Assembly (NCBI RefSeq): GCF_040546685.1
Contig: NZ_JBEPOH010000001.1
Coordinates: forward strand, 2,542,001 to 2,606,000
Length of the DNA stretch: 64,000 nucleotides
Direction: 5' to 3'
Source of the DNA: Variovorax sp. OAS795
Lineage (GTDB): Bacteria; Pseudomonadota; Gammaproteobacteria; Burkholderiales; Burkholderiaceae_C
Part shown: piece by piece, positions 25,537-34,437 of the stretch
Position numbering within the stretch: the stretch's first letter is position 1
Layout: every line of letters starts with the position of its first letter
Program-made: the position numbers and the translations under genes
The notes under the pieces: model-generated
Databases searched by the model: none
Seen by the model: the letters and a program-made list of their open reading frames with translations, nothing else
What the model was told of the DNA's origin: nothing

Positions 25537-26043
25537 CTACTTGAGCGGAATAGGGGTACCCCGGTCGATGGGCACCGCCGTGACGCTGTTCTTGGGCGAA
25601 CCGTCGATCAGCAGGTCGGAATAGGTGAGGTAGACCAGCGTGTTGCGCTTGGCATCGACCATGCGCACCACGCGCAGGCGCTTGAAGAGGATCGACAGCC
25701 GTTCGGTGTAGACCTCCTCGCGCCTGGGCAGCGGCTGCGTGACGCTCACCGGGCCGACCTGGCGGCAGGCGATGGAGGCCTCCGACTTGTCCTCGGCCAC
25801 GCCGAAAGCGCCGGCCAGCCCGCCGGTCTTGGCGCGCGAGACATAGCAGGTCACGCCATTGACCTTGGGATCGTCGTAGGCCTCGACCACGATCTTGTGG
25901 TCGGGGCCGATGAGCTTGAACGCGGTGTCCACGTCGCCCACCACTTCGGCATGCGCCGCCGCGGCCAGGGCAAGGCCGCAGCCGAGGGCGCCAAGGCGCA
26001 GCAGGGCGGTGGTGCGGAAAGGGGTGCGCAGTGCCTGGTCCAT
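25537..26043 (-). CDS. creA: CreA-family periplasmic protein
   Basis: A 168-residue protein with a signal peptide (cleaved after AHA, about 32). The mature part matches Cre[36 protein letters not shown] and a C-terminal [10 protein letters not shown]. CreA is a small periplasmic protein of unknown function in many proteobacteria. It follows the Nudix gene by 5 bases and is likely in the same transcript. Confidence 0.8.
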   Translation of the reverse strand: MDQALRTPFRTTALLRLGALGCGLALAAAAHAEVVGDVDTAFKLIGPDHKIVVEAYDDPKVNGVTCYVSRAKTGGLAGAFGVAEDKSEASIACRQVGPVSVTQPLPRREEVYTERLSILFKRLRVVRMVDAKRNTLVYLTYSDLLIDGSPKNSVTAVPIDRGTPIPLK

Positions 26044-26048
26044 GGGTT

Positions 26049-26600
26049 TCAAACAATGCTGAGTTCGTGCACCCGGTCGAAGCTGCCGCGCCGCCGGTCT
26101 TCGAAGAAGTGCTCCAGCGCCTCGCGCACGGTGCGAAAGGCGATCTCTTCCCACGGAATTTCTTCCTCGGTGAAAAGCCGGGCCTCGATGGTCTCGTGGC
26201 CGGGATCGAAACGGTCGTCGAGCAGGCGCGCGCGGTAGAACAGGTGCACCTGGCCCACGCGCACCACGCTGATCACCGCGAACAGTCCCTGCATCTCGTA
26301 GTGGGCGCCGGCCTCCTCGTCGGTTTCGCGGGCCGCGCCCTGGGCCGCGGTCTCGCCCAGCTCCATGAATCCCGCGGGCAGCGTCCACTTGCCCCAGCGC
26401 GGCTCGATGTTGCGCTTGCACAGCAGCACCTTGTCGCCCAGGACGGGAATGGTGCCCACCACGTTCAGCGGATTCTCGTAGTGGATGGTGCTGCAGGCCG
26501 GACAGACCGCGCGCTCCTTGGTGTCGCCGTCGTCAGGGACGCGATAGACCACGGCGGTGCCGCAGTTCTTGCAGTGCTTGAGGGGGACGCGCAGGATCAT
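26049..26600 (-). CDS. Nudix hydrolase with N-terminal zinc ribbon
   Basis: A 183-residue enzyme. The N-terminus has two CxxC pairs (CKNCG, CPACS), a zinc ribbon like that of NudC-type or ADP-ribose pyrophosphatase relatives. The Nudix box, centred about residues 77-98, begins GFMELGE and carries the REx2EE core (ARETDEEAG). It hydrolyses a nucleoside diphosphate linked to some group; the substrate is unknown. It is followed by creA at 5 bases and preceded by the FAH-family gene at 12 bases. Confidence 0.85.
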   Translation of the reverse strand: MILRVPLKHCKNCGTAVVYRVPDDGDTKERAVCPACSTIHYENPLNVVGTIPVLGDKVLLCKRNIEPRWGKWTLPAGFMELGETAAQGAARETDEEAGAHYEMQGLFAVISVVRVGQVHLFYRARLLDDRFDPGHETIEARLFTEEEIPWEEIAFRTVREALEHFFEDRRRGSFDRVHELSIV

Positions 26601-26612
26601 GAGGGTGGAGGC

Positions 26613-27314
26613 TCAAACGACCTTGACGGTCAGCTTGGGCAGGCCGGCCACTTCGCCGACCAGCGTGTCGCCCGCCACCACCGCGGCCACGCCCTCGGGC
26701 GTTCCGCTGTAGATCAGGTCGCCGGGCTGCAGGTCCCAGGCGGCCGACAGGTGCTCGATGGTTTCCGCCACGTTCCAGATCAGCTTGCTCACGGTGCTGC
26801 GCTGGCGGTCGACCCCATTCACCTGCAGCGAGATCTCGGCGCTCTCGGCGTCGCCGGCCTCTGCCACGGGCACGATCGGGCCGATGGGGGCGCTCTGCTC
26901 GAAGCCCTTGCCGATGTCCCACGGGCGGCCCTGCTTCTTCATCTCGCCCTGCAGGTCGCGGCGCGTCATGTCCAGCCCGACGGCGTAGCCGTAGATGTGC
27001 TTGTGCGCATCGGCCGCCTTGATGTTCTTGCCGCCGGTGCCGATGGCGACCACGAGCTCGATCTCGTGGTGCAGGTTCTTGGTGAGCGAGGGGTAGGCCA
27101 TGGTGCCGGTCTGGCCTTCGTCGACCACCAGCAGCGCGTCGGTCGGCTTCATGAAGAAGAAGGGCGGTTCGCGGCCGGTGAAGCCCATTTCCTTGGCGTG
27201 ATCCTCGTAGTTGCGGCCCACGCAATAGATGCGGTGCACCGGAAAGCGGGCGGCCTGGCCGGCCACGGGAACGGAAACGGCGGCGGGCGGGGCGAAAACA
27301 AACTCGGAAGCCAT
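26613..27314 (-). CDS. Fumarylacetoacetate hydrolase family enzyme
   Basis: A 233-residue enzyme consisting of the C-terminal FAH domain: YCVGRNYEDHAKEMG, the metal ligand block NLHHEIELVVAIG, and the closing GDLIYSGTPEGVAAV. Members include fumarylpyruvate hydrolase and related C-C hydrolases and decarboxylases. It is divergent from a maleylacetoacetate/maleylpyruvate isomerase gene 87 bases away, which together suggest the gentisate-type ring-cleavage end steps, maleylpyruvate to fumarylpyruvate to fumarate and pyruvate. No ring-cleavage dioxygenase is in the window. Confidence 0.85.
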   Translation of the reverse strand: MASEFVFAPPAAVSVPVAGQAARFPVHRIYCVGRNYEDHAKEMGFTGREPPFFFMKPTDALLVVDEGQTGTMAYPSLTKNLHHEIELVVAIGTGGKNIKAADAHKHIYGYAVGLDMTRRDLQGEMKKQGRPWDIGKGFEQSAPIGPIVPVAEAGDAESAEISLQVNGVDRQRSTVSKLIWNVAETIEHLSAAWDLQPGDLIYSGTPEGVAAVVAGDTLVGEVAGLPKLTVKVV

Positions 27315-27401
27315 TGCGTCTGTCCTTTTCAGCGAAACGGGGGAAAAACGGCAGTGTGCCAGAGGCAGGCCGGGGCTGCCGGTGAGCGCTATGCTCCGGG
27401 A

Positions 27402-28043
27402 ATGATGAAGCTGCACAACTACTTCCGCTCCTCGGCGTCGTTCCGGGTGCGCATCGCACTGAACCTCAAGGGCCTGGCGTTCGACTACGTGCCGGTGCAC
27501 ATCGCCCGCGGCGACCACCGCACGGGCCCGTACTCGGCCATTTCGCCCGACATGCTGGTGCCGCTGCTCGAAGACGAGGGCGAGCGCTTTTCGCAGTCGA
27601 TGGCCATCATCGAATACCTCGACGAGACCAACCCCGAGCCGCCGCTGCTGCCGAGCGATCCGGTGGGCCGCGCGCACGTGCGCGCGCTGTCGCAATCGAT
27701 CGCCTGCGAGATCCATCCGCTGAACAACCTGCGGGTGCTCAAGTACCTGGTGAAGGAGCTCAAGCTCGACGACGTGGCCAAGAATGCCTGGTACCGCCAC
27801 TGGGTGCGCGAAGGCATGCTGGCCTTCGAGCGCCAGCTGGCGCAGGGCCCGGGCGGCATCTTCTGCCATGGCGACACGCCCACCATGGCCGACTGCTGCC
27901 TGGTGCCGCAGATCTTCAACGGCAAGCGCTTCGACTGCGACTTCAGCGGCTTGCCGCGCACCATGGCGGCCTACGAGGCCTGCATGCAACTCGACGCCTT
28001 CCAGCGCGCGCAGCCCTCGCAGGCGCCCGACGCGGAAGCCTGA
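27402..28043 (+). CDS. maiA: Maleylacetoacetate/maleylpyruvate isomerase (zeta-class GST)
   Basis: A 213-residue cytosolic glutathione-dependent isomerase. The zeta-class signature SSASFRVRIALNLKG at about 9-23 has Ala where many carry Cys (SSCS). The thioredoxin-like N-domain includes 'QSMAIIEYLDE' (glutathione contact) and the all-helical C-domain follows. It isomerises maleyl- to fumaryl-acetoacetate or -pyruvate, fitting the divergent FAH-family gene. It is followed by pgeF 4 bases later. Confidence 0.85.
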   Translation: MMKLHNYFRSSASFRVRIALNLKGLAFDYVPVHIARGDHRTGPYSAISPDMLVPLLEDEGERFSQSMAIIEYLDETNPEPPLLPSDPVGRAHVRALSQSIACEIHPLNNLRVLKYLVKELKLDDVAKNAWYRHWVREGMLAFERQLAQGPGGIFCHGDTPTMADCCLVPQIFNGKRFDCDFSGLPRTMAAYEACMQLDAFQRAQPSQAPDAEA

Positions 28044-28047
28044 GCGC

Positions 28048-28839
28048 ATGACCGGGCCGGCCACGATGGACGCGCACTGGCTCGTGCCCGACTGGCCCGC
28101 GCCGCCCCATGTGCGGGCGGTGTGCACCACCCGGCACGGCGGTGTCTCGGCCGGCCGCTACGAAAGCCTCAACCTCGGCGACCACGTGGGCGACCTGGCC
28201 GCGGACGTCGCCGCGAACCGCCGCGTGCTGGAGCAAGCCATCGGCGCGCGTCCGGTCTTCCTGCAGCAGGTGCACGGCACCGGCGTCGTGGCGCTGGAGG
28301 CCGGCGACACGCACGACGGCACGGCGGCCGATGCCTGCACCGCCACGGCCGTGGGGCTCGCCTGCACGGTCATGGTCGCCGATTGCCTGCCGGTGCTTTT
28401 CACCGACGGGTCGGGCCGGCGCGTGGCCGCCGCGCATGCCGGCTGGCGCGGCCTTGCCGGCGGGGTGCTCGAAGCCGCCGCGGCGTGCTTCACGCCCGGG
28501 CCGGGTGCCGGAACCCCGCAGGGCGCCCACACCGTCATGGCGTGGCTGGGCCCCTGCATCGGACCGAAGGCGTTCGAGGTCGGGCCCGAGGTCAAGGCGG
28601 CGTTCGAGGCGCATGCGCCCGAGGCCGCAAGCTGCTTCCGCCCCGGCCCCGCAGCCGGCAAATGGCTCGCCGACCTGCCCGCGCTCGCGCGCCAGCGCCT
28701 GCGAACGGCCGGCGTGGACGCGGTGTATGGCAACGACGGCAGCGACGGCTGGTGCACCGTCGCGAACCCTTCACGGTTCTTTTCGCACCGGCGGGACGGG
28801 GTCAGCGGACGCTTCGCCGCTTTGGTCTGGAAGGCCTGA
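28048..28839 (+). CDS. pgeF: Peptidoglycan editing factor PgeF (YfiH, laccase-fold)
   Basis: A 263-residue protein of the YfiH/DUF152 family. Metal-site motifs are QQVHGTGVV, VADCLPVLF and AAAHAGWRGLAGG, plus a conserved CIGP. Known members act as a purine nucleosidase/multicopper-fold enzyme or correct misincorporated residues in peptidoglycan precursors; I follow the PgeF name. ATG 28048 begins just after the maiA stop; an alternative ATG lies six codons in. The 3' end overlaps a convergent small gene by 69 bases. Confidence 0.85.
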   Translation: MTGPATMDAHWLVPDWPAPPHVRAVCTTRHGGVSAGRYESLNLGDHVGDLAADVAANRRVLEQAIGARPVFLQQVHGTGVVALEAGDTHDGTAADACTATAVGLACTVMVADCLPVLFTDGSGRRVAAAHAGWRGLAGGVLEAAAACFTPGPGAGTPQGAHTVMAWLGPCIGPKAFEVGPEVKAAFEAHAPEAASCFRPGPAAGKWLADLPALARQRLRTAGVDAVYGNDGSDGWCTVANPSRFFSHRRDGVSGRFAALVWKA

Positions 28840-29100
28840 GTCCTTGTTGGCTGCGGCCTCGGCGGCCGCCGCGGCGGCCGCCAGGCGCGCCGCCTCCTGC
28901 GCCTCGGCTTCGCGCTGCCTCATCGCGCGGCGCCGGCCCGGGGTGGCCATCAGGTAAACCACCAAGGCCACTGGGGCCAAACCGTAGAGAAGAAATGTGA
29001 AGATGGCACCCAGCACGCTGCCCGTGGTGCTGGTGGCCTCTGCCACGGCCATCATCACGGCAACATAGAGCCAGCCGATCACGATCAGGTGGATGAACAC
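28771..29100 (-). CDS. Small two-helix membrane protein with Ala-rich tail
   Basis: About 109 residues from GTG 29100. Two hydrophobic helices (about 3-20 and 32-52) are followed by a basic stretch (GRRRAMRQREAEAQEAARLAA) and an Ala/Glu-rich, probably helical, tail. The frame is open to 29268, but the residues upstream look non-coding and would overlap the phaC leader region. It overlaps the end of pgeF on the other strand by 69 bases. No family recognised. Confidence 0.5.
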   Translation of the reverse strand: MFIHLIVIGWLYVAVMMAVAEATSTTGSVLGAIFTFLLYGLAPVALVVYLMATPGRRRAMRQREAEAQEAARLAAAAAAAEAAANKDSGLPDQSGEASADPVPPVRKEP

Positions 29101-29210
29101 AACAAGTTTCAGTCGTAAGTGGGTGGGCGGCGTTGTGGACGCCTTGTGAAATGCAGCATACTCAAAACACGAGAAGCCATCCGTACCGACCCAGGCGAGC
29201 ACCAGGAGAC

Positions 29211-30990
29211 ATGATGAAGCAACAAGCGACGGGGGCTGCCGACGCGTTCGCGCCCTTCCAGAAGGCACTTTCAGAGGGATGGAACAAGGCGCTGGAATCT
29301 TTCCAGCAATCCGCCGGGCAGGGGGCTTCGGCCTTCAACTTCACGGGCGGCACGCCCCTGTGGCAAATCCCGCAGATGCCGCAGATGCCGCAGGGGGCCA
29401 AGATGGCCGAGCTGCCCAAGGTCTCCATCGACCCCGAAAAGCTCCAGTCCATCCAGCAGCAGTACATGGCCGACGCCACCGACCTCTGGCGCCAGGGTTT
29501 CGCTGCCAGGCCCGAGGGCGACAAGCGCTTTGCCTCCGATGCCTGGGGCAGCAACCCGCTCGCGGCATTCTCGGCCGCGGTGTACCTGCTCAACGGCCGC
29601 ACGCTGCTGAACATGGCCGAGGCCATCGACGCCGACGAAAAGACCAAGGCGCGCCTGCGCTTCGCCATCGAGCAATGGATGGCGGCCTCGTCGCCGAGCA
29701 ACTCGCTCGCCTTCAATGCGGAGGCGCAGAAAAAAGCCATCGAGACGAAGGGCGAGAGCATTGCCAGGGGCATCCAGAACCTGCTGCACGACGTCAAGCA
29801 GGGCCACCTGAGCATGACCGACGAGAGCGCCTTCGAAGTGGGGCGCAACGTGGCGACCACCGAGGGCGCGGTGGTGTTCGAGAACGAGCTGTTCCAGCTG
29901 CTCGAATACAAGCCGCTCACGGCCAAGGTGTACGAGCGGCCATTCCTGCTGGTGCCGCCGTGCATCAACAAGTTCTACATCCTCGACCTGCAGCCCGAGA
30001 ATTCGCTGATCCGCCTATGCCAACGAGCAGGGCCACCGCGTCTTCGTGGTGAGCTGGCGCAACCCCGACGAGTCGCTGGCCAATGCCACCTGGGACGACT
30101 ACATCGAGAACGCCGCCATCAAGGCGATCCACACGGTGCAGGAGATCAGCGGCAGCAAGCAGATCAACACGCTCGGCTTCTGCGTGGGCGGCACCATTCT
30201 CTCCACCGCGCTGGCCGTGCTCGCGGCGCGCGGCGAGAAGCCGGCGGCGTCGGTCACGCTGCTCACCACTTTCCTGGACTTCAGCGACACCGGCATTCTC
30301 GACATCTTCGTCGACGAGCCGATGGTGGCCTACCGCGAGATGCAGCTGGGCAAGGGCGGGCTGCTGCCGGGCATGGACCTGGCCTCGACCTTCAGCTTCC
30401 TGCGCCCGAACGACCTGGTGTGGAACTACGTGGTGGGCAACTACCTGAAGGGCGAAACACCGCCTCCGTTCGACCTGCTCTACTGGAACAGCGACGCCAC
30501 CAACCTGCCGGGCCCGTTCTACACCTGGTACCTGCGCAACACCTACCACGAGAACAAGCTCGCCAAGCCCAACGCGCTCACCGTCTGCGGCGAGAAGATC
30601 GACCTCGGCAACATCGACATCCCGGCCTACATCTACGGCTCGCGCGAAGACCACATCGTGCCCATCGGCGGCGCCTACGCATCCACGCAGCTTCTGCCCG
30701 GCAAGAAGCGCTTCGTCATGGGCGCCTCGGGCCACATCGCGGGCGTGATCAATCCGCCGGCCAAGAAAAAGCGCAGCCACTGGATCCGCGACGACGGCAA
30801 GTTTCCGAAAACGCAGGCCGAATGGCTGGCCGGTGCGGCCGAGCACCCCGGCAGCTGGTGGACCGACTGGGCACAATGGCTCAAGGGCCACGCGGGCAAG
30901 CAGGTCGCGGCGCCCAGGGCCTACGGCGACGGCAAGAAGTTCAAGGCCATCGAGCCGGCCCCGGGGCGCTACGTCAAGGCCAGGGCCTGA
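29211..30990 (+). pseudogene. phaC: Class I PHA synthase PhaC, frameshifted by one inserted C
   Basis: PhaC polymerises 3-hydroxybutyryl-CoA into PHB on granules. ATG 29211 with AGGAG upstream opens a normal N-terminus. At 30012-30018 the sequence reads CGC-C-TAT where CGC-TAT (Arg-Tyr, as in RYANEQGHRVF) is expected, so one extra C at 30014 or 30015 shifts the frame. The correct continuation is open in another frame to TGA 30988-30990 and carries the whole catalytic core: lipase-like box GFCVGGT (Cys about 324), Asp about 480 (EDHIVP) and His about 508 (SGHIAG) in the repaired 592-residue protein. As written, the first frame instead runs on into phaA. Could be a sequencing error or a real mutation. 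Confidence 0.85.
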
Positions 30991-31049
30991 GCCGCGTCTT
31001 CCGACAACAACCCACGCACCCACTTCAAATCACTTCAACGGAGAACCTC

Positions 31050-32228
31050 ATGGAAGACATCGTCATCGTTTCGGCTGCACGCACGGCGGTCGGCAAGTTC
31101 GGCGGCTCGCTCGCCGGCATTGCAGCCACCGAGCTGGGCGCCCTCGTGATCAAGGAAGTGATTGCGCGCGCCAACCTTACGGCCGACCAGGTCGGCGAGG
31201 CGATCATGGGGCAGGTGCTGGCCGCGGGCGCGGGCCAGAACCCCGCACGCCAGGCATGGCTCAAGAGCGGCGGCGCCAAGGAAACCCCGGCGCTCACCAT
31301 CAACGCGGTGTGCGGCTCCGGCCTCAAGGCCGTGATGCTCGCGGCGCAGGCCGTGGCCACCGGCGACAGCGAGATCGTGATTGCCGGCGGACAGGAGAAC
31401 ATGAGCGCCGCGCCGCACGTGCTGCCCAACTCGCGCAACGGCCAGCGCATGGGCGACTGGAAGCTGGTCGACACCATGATCGTGGACGGCCTGTGGGACG
31501 TCTACAACCAGTACCACATGGGCATCACGGCCGAGAACGTGGCCAAGAAGTTCGGCATCGACCGCGCCGCGCAGGACGAGCTCGCGCTCGGCAGCCAGAC
31601 CAAGGCCGCGGCCGCGCAGGACGCGGGCAAGTTCAAGGACGAGATCGTCGGCGTGAGCATTCCGCAGAAGAAGGGCGAGGCAATCGTCTTCGACAAGGAC
31701 GAGTTCATCAACCGCAAGACCAGCGCCGACGGCCTCGCAGGCCTGCGCCCCGCGTTCGACAAGGCCGGCGGCGTGACCGCGGGCAATGCCTCCGGGCTGA
31801 ACGACGGCGCGGCTGCCGTGATGGTGATGACCGCCAAGAAGGCTGCATCGCTCGGCCTCAAGCCGCTGGGCCGCATCGCGAGCTTTGCCACCGCGGGTCT
31901 CGACCCGGCCATCATGGGCATGGGCCCCGTGCCCGCGTCCACCAAGGCGCTGCAGCGCGCTGGCTGGAAGGCCGCCGACCTCGACCTGCTCGAGATCAAC
32001 GAAGCCTTTGCCGCGCAGGCCTGCGCGGTGAACCGGGAGATGGGCTGGGACGTGAACAAGGTGAACGTGAACGGCGGCGCCATTGCCATCGGCCACCCCA
32101 TCGGCGCGTCGGGCTGCCGCATCCTGGTGACGCTGCTGCATGAGATGCAGCGCCAGAACGCCAAGAAGGGCATTGCCTCGCTGTGCATCGGCGGCGGCAT
32201 GGGCGTGGCGCTGACGATCGAGCGATAG
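31050..32228 (+). CDS. phaA: Acetyl-CoA C-acetyltransferase (beta-ketothiolase)
   Basis: A 392-residue thiolase that condenses two acetyl-CoA to acetoacetyl-CoA, the first PHB step. The catalytic residues are Cys88 (NAVCGSGLK), His in GGAIAIGHPIGASG (about 348) and the second Cys in SLCIGGGMG (about 378). GGAGA lies upstream of ATG 31050. It follows phaC by 59 bases and is its likely operon partner. Because of the phaC frameshift, the upstream phaC frame is open into this gene in the same frame. Related thiolases in fatty-acid breakdown cannot be excluded, but the pha context is strong. Confidence 0.9.
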   Translation: MEDIVIVSAARTAVGKFGGSLAGIAATELGALVIKEVIARANLTADQVGEAIMGQVLAAGAGQNPARQAWLKSGGAKETPALTINAVCGSGLKAVMLAAQAVATGDSEIVIAGGQENMSAAPHVLPNSRNGQRMGDWKLVDTMIVDGLWDVYNQYHMGITAENVAKKFGIDRAAQDELALGSQTKAAAAQDAGKFKDEIVGVSIPQKKGEAIVFDKDEFINRKTSADGLAGLRPAFDKAGGVTAGNASGLNDGAAAVMVMTAKKAASLGLKPLGRIASFATAGLDPAIMGMGPVPASTKALQRAGWKAADLDLLEINEAFAAQACAVNREMGWDVNKVNVNGGAIAIGHPIGASGCRILVTLLHEMQRQNAKKGIASLCIGGGMGVALTIER

Positions 32229-32289
32229 GGCTTCCTCGGGCGGCGCACGTTGTGCACCGCCTAAATTTTGGGCAAATTGATTATTTACT

Positions 32290-32366
32290 TTGTAAAACAA
32301 CGACTTGCGTCGCCTTTACAAGGAAGAACATCAGTTATCCCCAAAGTTGTCCACGGAAATTGGGGA
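32290..32366. other. AT-rich convergent intergenic with two palindromes
   Basis: Between phaA and the convergent LysR gene lie two stem-loops. The first, 32290-32321, pairs TTGTAAA with TTTACAA around an inner CGAC-TTGC-GTCG. The second pairs TCCCCAA (32338-32344) with TTGGGGA (32360-32366). Two 9-mers, TTATCCCCA (32335-32343) and TTGTCCACG (32347-32355), differ by one or two bases from the DnaA-box pattern. Neither stem has a T-run, so they are not classic terminators; they may still stop transcripts from both sides. Confidence 0.35.
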
Positions 32367-32426
32367 CGGCGCGCGCTTCTTCACGATCCGCCTGCAAGTC
32401 CTTGTTTCCAGTAGAGCGGCGCGCCC

Positions 32427-33338
32427 TCACGCAATGGCAGCCTGCTCGCCGGCATAGTGCCGGCACAGCGTCTCGACCAGCGCCTGCGCATAGATAGGCA
32501 GGGCCGCCCGGTCGCGCACCAGCAGGTAGCGCTCCCGCACGCACCAGGCATCGCTGAGGTCGATCAACGCGAGCTGCATGCTCTCCTGGTTGCGCCGCGC
32601 CGCCGACTCCGGCACCACCCCGATGCCCACGCCGCTGCCGATCATCCGGCACATGGCGTCGAAGCTTCCCAGCTGGATGCGCAGCTTCTGCCGCTTGCCG
32701 AGGTTGTCGGTGATCTGCGCCAGGAAGGCCTGCAAGGTGCTGCCTTGCTGCATGCCGATCGCGTCCTCGTCCAGGGTCTCGGCGAATGAAATCCTGCGGC
32801 GCTTCGCGAAGCGGTGCCTGCGCGAGGTGACGAGCACCAGCCGGTCGGTGCTGAAGTGGATGGCTTCCAGCCCCAGCGTGTCGACCCGGCCCGCGACGAT
32901 GCCGATGTCGGCACGGCCGTCGAGCACGCCGCGCGGGATCTGAGCATTCGGTTTTTCCTGAAGGTCGACGTTGATGCGCGGGTTGTGCGCCAGGAAACCG
33001 GGCAGGATTTCCGGCAGGAAATCGGTCACCGCCGTGGTGTTGGCGAACACGCGCAGGTGGCCGCGCAGGCCGCCGCCATATTCGAGCAGGTCGGCACGCA
33101 GCTGCTCGGTCTGGTGCAGCACCAGCCGCGCATGGTGCAGAAACGCTTCTCCGGGTGGCAGCAGGCGCACGCCGCGGGCCTCGCGCTGCAGCAGCTGCAG
33201 GCCGGCCTGGTTTTCGAGCGCCTTGATGCGCGCGCTGGCCGCCGCGAGCGACAGGTGCTGCCGCTCGGCGGCGCGGGTGAGGTTGCCGAGCTCGGCCGTG
33301 GCAACGAAAAGGCGCAGGTCGGTCAGGTCGAAAAGCAT
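32427..33338 (-). CDS. LysR-family transcriptional regulator
   Basis: A 303-residue regulator: N-terminal winged HTH (about 4-62, with DLRLFVATAELGNLTRAAER and LSLAAASARIKALE), followed by the ligand-binding periplasmic-fold domain (about 90-295). ATG 33338 gives the usual LysR start; the open frame to 33443 is a shadow. It is divergent from a Bug-type binding protein gene and a CoA-ester catabolic cluster, which it most likely controls, with the palindromes at 33354-33386 as its site. Confidence 0.85.
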   Translation of the reverse strand: MLFDLTDLRLFVATAELGNLTRAAERQHLSLAAASARIKALENQAGLQLLQREARGVRLLPPGEAFLHHARLVLHQTEQLRADLLEYGGGLRGHLRVFANTTAVTDFLPEILPGFLAHNPRINVDLQEKPNAQIPRGVLDGRADIGIVAGRVDTLGLEAIHFSTDRLVLVTSRRHRFAKRRRISFAETLDEDAIGMQQGSTLQAFLAQITDNLGKRQKLRIQLGSFDAMCRMIGSGVGIGVVPESAARRNQESMQLALIDLSDAWCVRERYLLVRDRAALPIYAQALVETLCRHYAGEQAAIA

Positions 33339-33353
33339 GCGCCATCGTACCCA

Positions 33354-33386
33354 AGCCTTCGGAAATACAGAAGGCTGGGTTCCGAA
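33354..33386. promoter_or_regulatory. Two overlapping palindromes, probable LysR operator
   Basis: AGCCTTC (33354-33360) pairs with GAAGGCT (33370-33376), and TTCGGAA (33358-33364) pairs with TTCCGAA (33380-33386). Both are perfect 7-base inverted repeats, interlocked. They lie in the 106-base gap between the LysR gene and the divergent Bug-protein gene, where LysR proteins normally bind. Two alternative palindromes would fit a regulator that shifts between two bound states. Confidence 0.5.
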
Positions 33387-33444
33387 ATCGCAGATTGCGG
33401 AGGGCTGCATGGCGCAGCACCATGCAGCCATGGAGACACACACA

Positions 33445-34437
33445 ATGAAATTCCGCGCATCCCGTGCATTCGCGCTACCGCTTCTTTCGCTGGCCGCTTC
33501 GGCGCTGATGGCCGCCGGCCCGGCCCATGCGCAGCCTTACCCTTCGCGGCCCGTCACGCTGGTCGTGCCGCAGGCCGCGGGCGGCACCAACGACATCGTC
33601 GGCCGGCTCGTGGGCCAGAAGCTCGGCGAGGTGTTGAACAACGCCAGCGTGGTGGTCGACAACCGCCCGGGCGCGGGCGGCAACATCGGCACGCAGCTGG
33701 TCGCCAGGGGGCCGAAGGACGGCTACACGCTACTCATGACCATCAGCAGCAGCCAGGCGATCAATCCGGCGCTCTACAAGAACCCGGGCTTCGACCCGGT
33801 GAAGGACTTCAGGCCCGTGGGCCTCGTGGGCGCGGTGCCCAACGTGCTTCTGGTCAACCCCTCGTTTCCGGCCAGGGATTTCAACGAGTTCCTGAAGCTC
33901 GCGCGGCAGAAGGGCGCCAACTACCAGTACGCCTCCGCGGGCAACGGCACGCTCAACCACCTGCTCGGCGAAATGCTCAACAGCATGGCCGGCATCTCGC
34001 TGCAGCACGTGCCGTACAAAGGCGTGGCGCCCGCGCTCAACGACGTGCTCGGCGGGCAGTTGCCGATCGTCTTCGCGAGCCTGCCTTCGGCGCTTGCGCA
34101 CATCAAGGCGGGCAAGCTCCGCGCGCTGGCCGTGAGCGGCGACAAGCGCTCGCCGGTGCTGCCCGACGTACCCGCCATCGGCGAGGCGGTGCCGGGCTAC
34201 AACGGCACGCTCTGGATCGGCCTGTTCGCGCCTGCCGGGGTGCCGGCCGACGTGCTGGCCGCCCTGCAGGACGCCACGCGCAAGGCGCTGGCCGCCAAAG
34301 ACCTGCGCGACAAGCTCGACCAACAGGGCGTGGAGATCGCGGCGCCCACCACCCCCGAGCAATTCTCGAAGCTGCTGCAGGACGACCTCGCCAAATGGGC
34401 GCGCATCGTCAAGGCCTCCGGCGCGATGGTGGACTGA
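33445..34437 (+). CDS. Bug-type tripartite tricarboxylate transporter binding protein
   Basis: A 330-residue periplasmic protein with a signal peptide cut after AHAQ (about 30). Family landmarks are YPSRPVTLVVPQAAGGTNDIVGR, DNRPGAGGNIGTQ, GYTLLM and YKGVAPALNDVLGGQ. Bug proteins bind carboxylates such as dicarboxylates, hydroxyacids or aromatic acids; the ligand cannot be told. It heads the catabolic cluster, and the hydratase gene starts directly after its stop. No TctA/TctB membrane partner is in the window, as usual for Bug proteins. Confidence 0.9.
   Translation: MKFRASRAFALPLLSLAASALMAAGPAHAQPYPSRPVTLVVPQAAGGTNDIVGRLVGQKLGEVLNNASVVVDNRPGAGGNIGTQLVARGPKDGYTLLMTISSSQAINPALYKNPGFDPVKDFRPVGLVGAVPNVLLVNPSFPARDFNEFLKLARQKGANYQYASAGNGTLNHLLGEMLNSMAGISLQHVPYKGVAPALNDVLGGQLPIVFASLPSALAHIKAGKLRALAVSGDKRSPVLPDVPAIGEAVPGYNGTLWIGLFAPAGVPADVLAALQDATRKALAAKDLRDKLDQQGVEIAAPTTPEQFSKLLQDDLAKWARIVKASGAMVD

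Noticed and set aside
30009..30020. Programmed frameshift in phaC
   Set aside because: No slippery heptamer or downstream pseudoknot is evident, and phaC genes in general do not use frameshifting.
29133..32228. A single 1031-codon protein
   Set aside because: The middle third is out-of-frame phaC; it arises from the inserted base. Kept only as a consequence of the frameshift.
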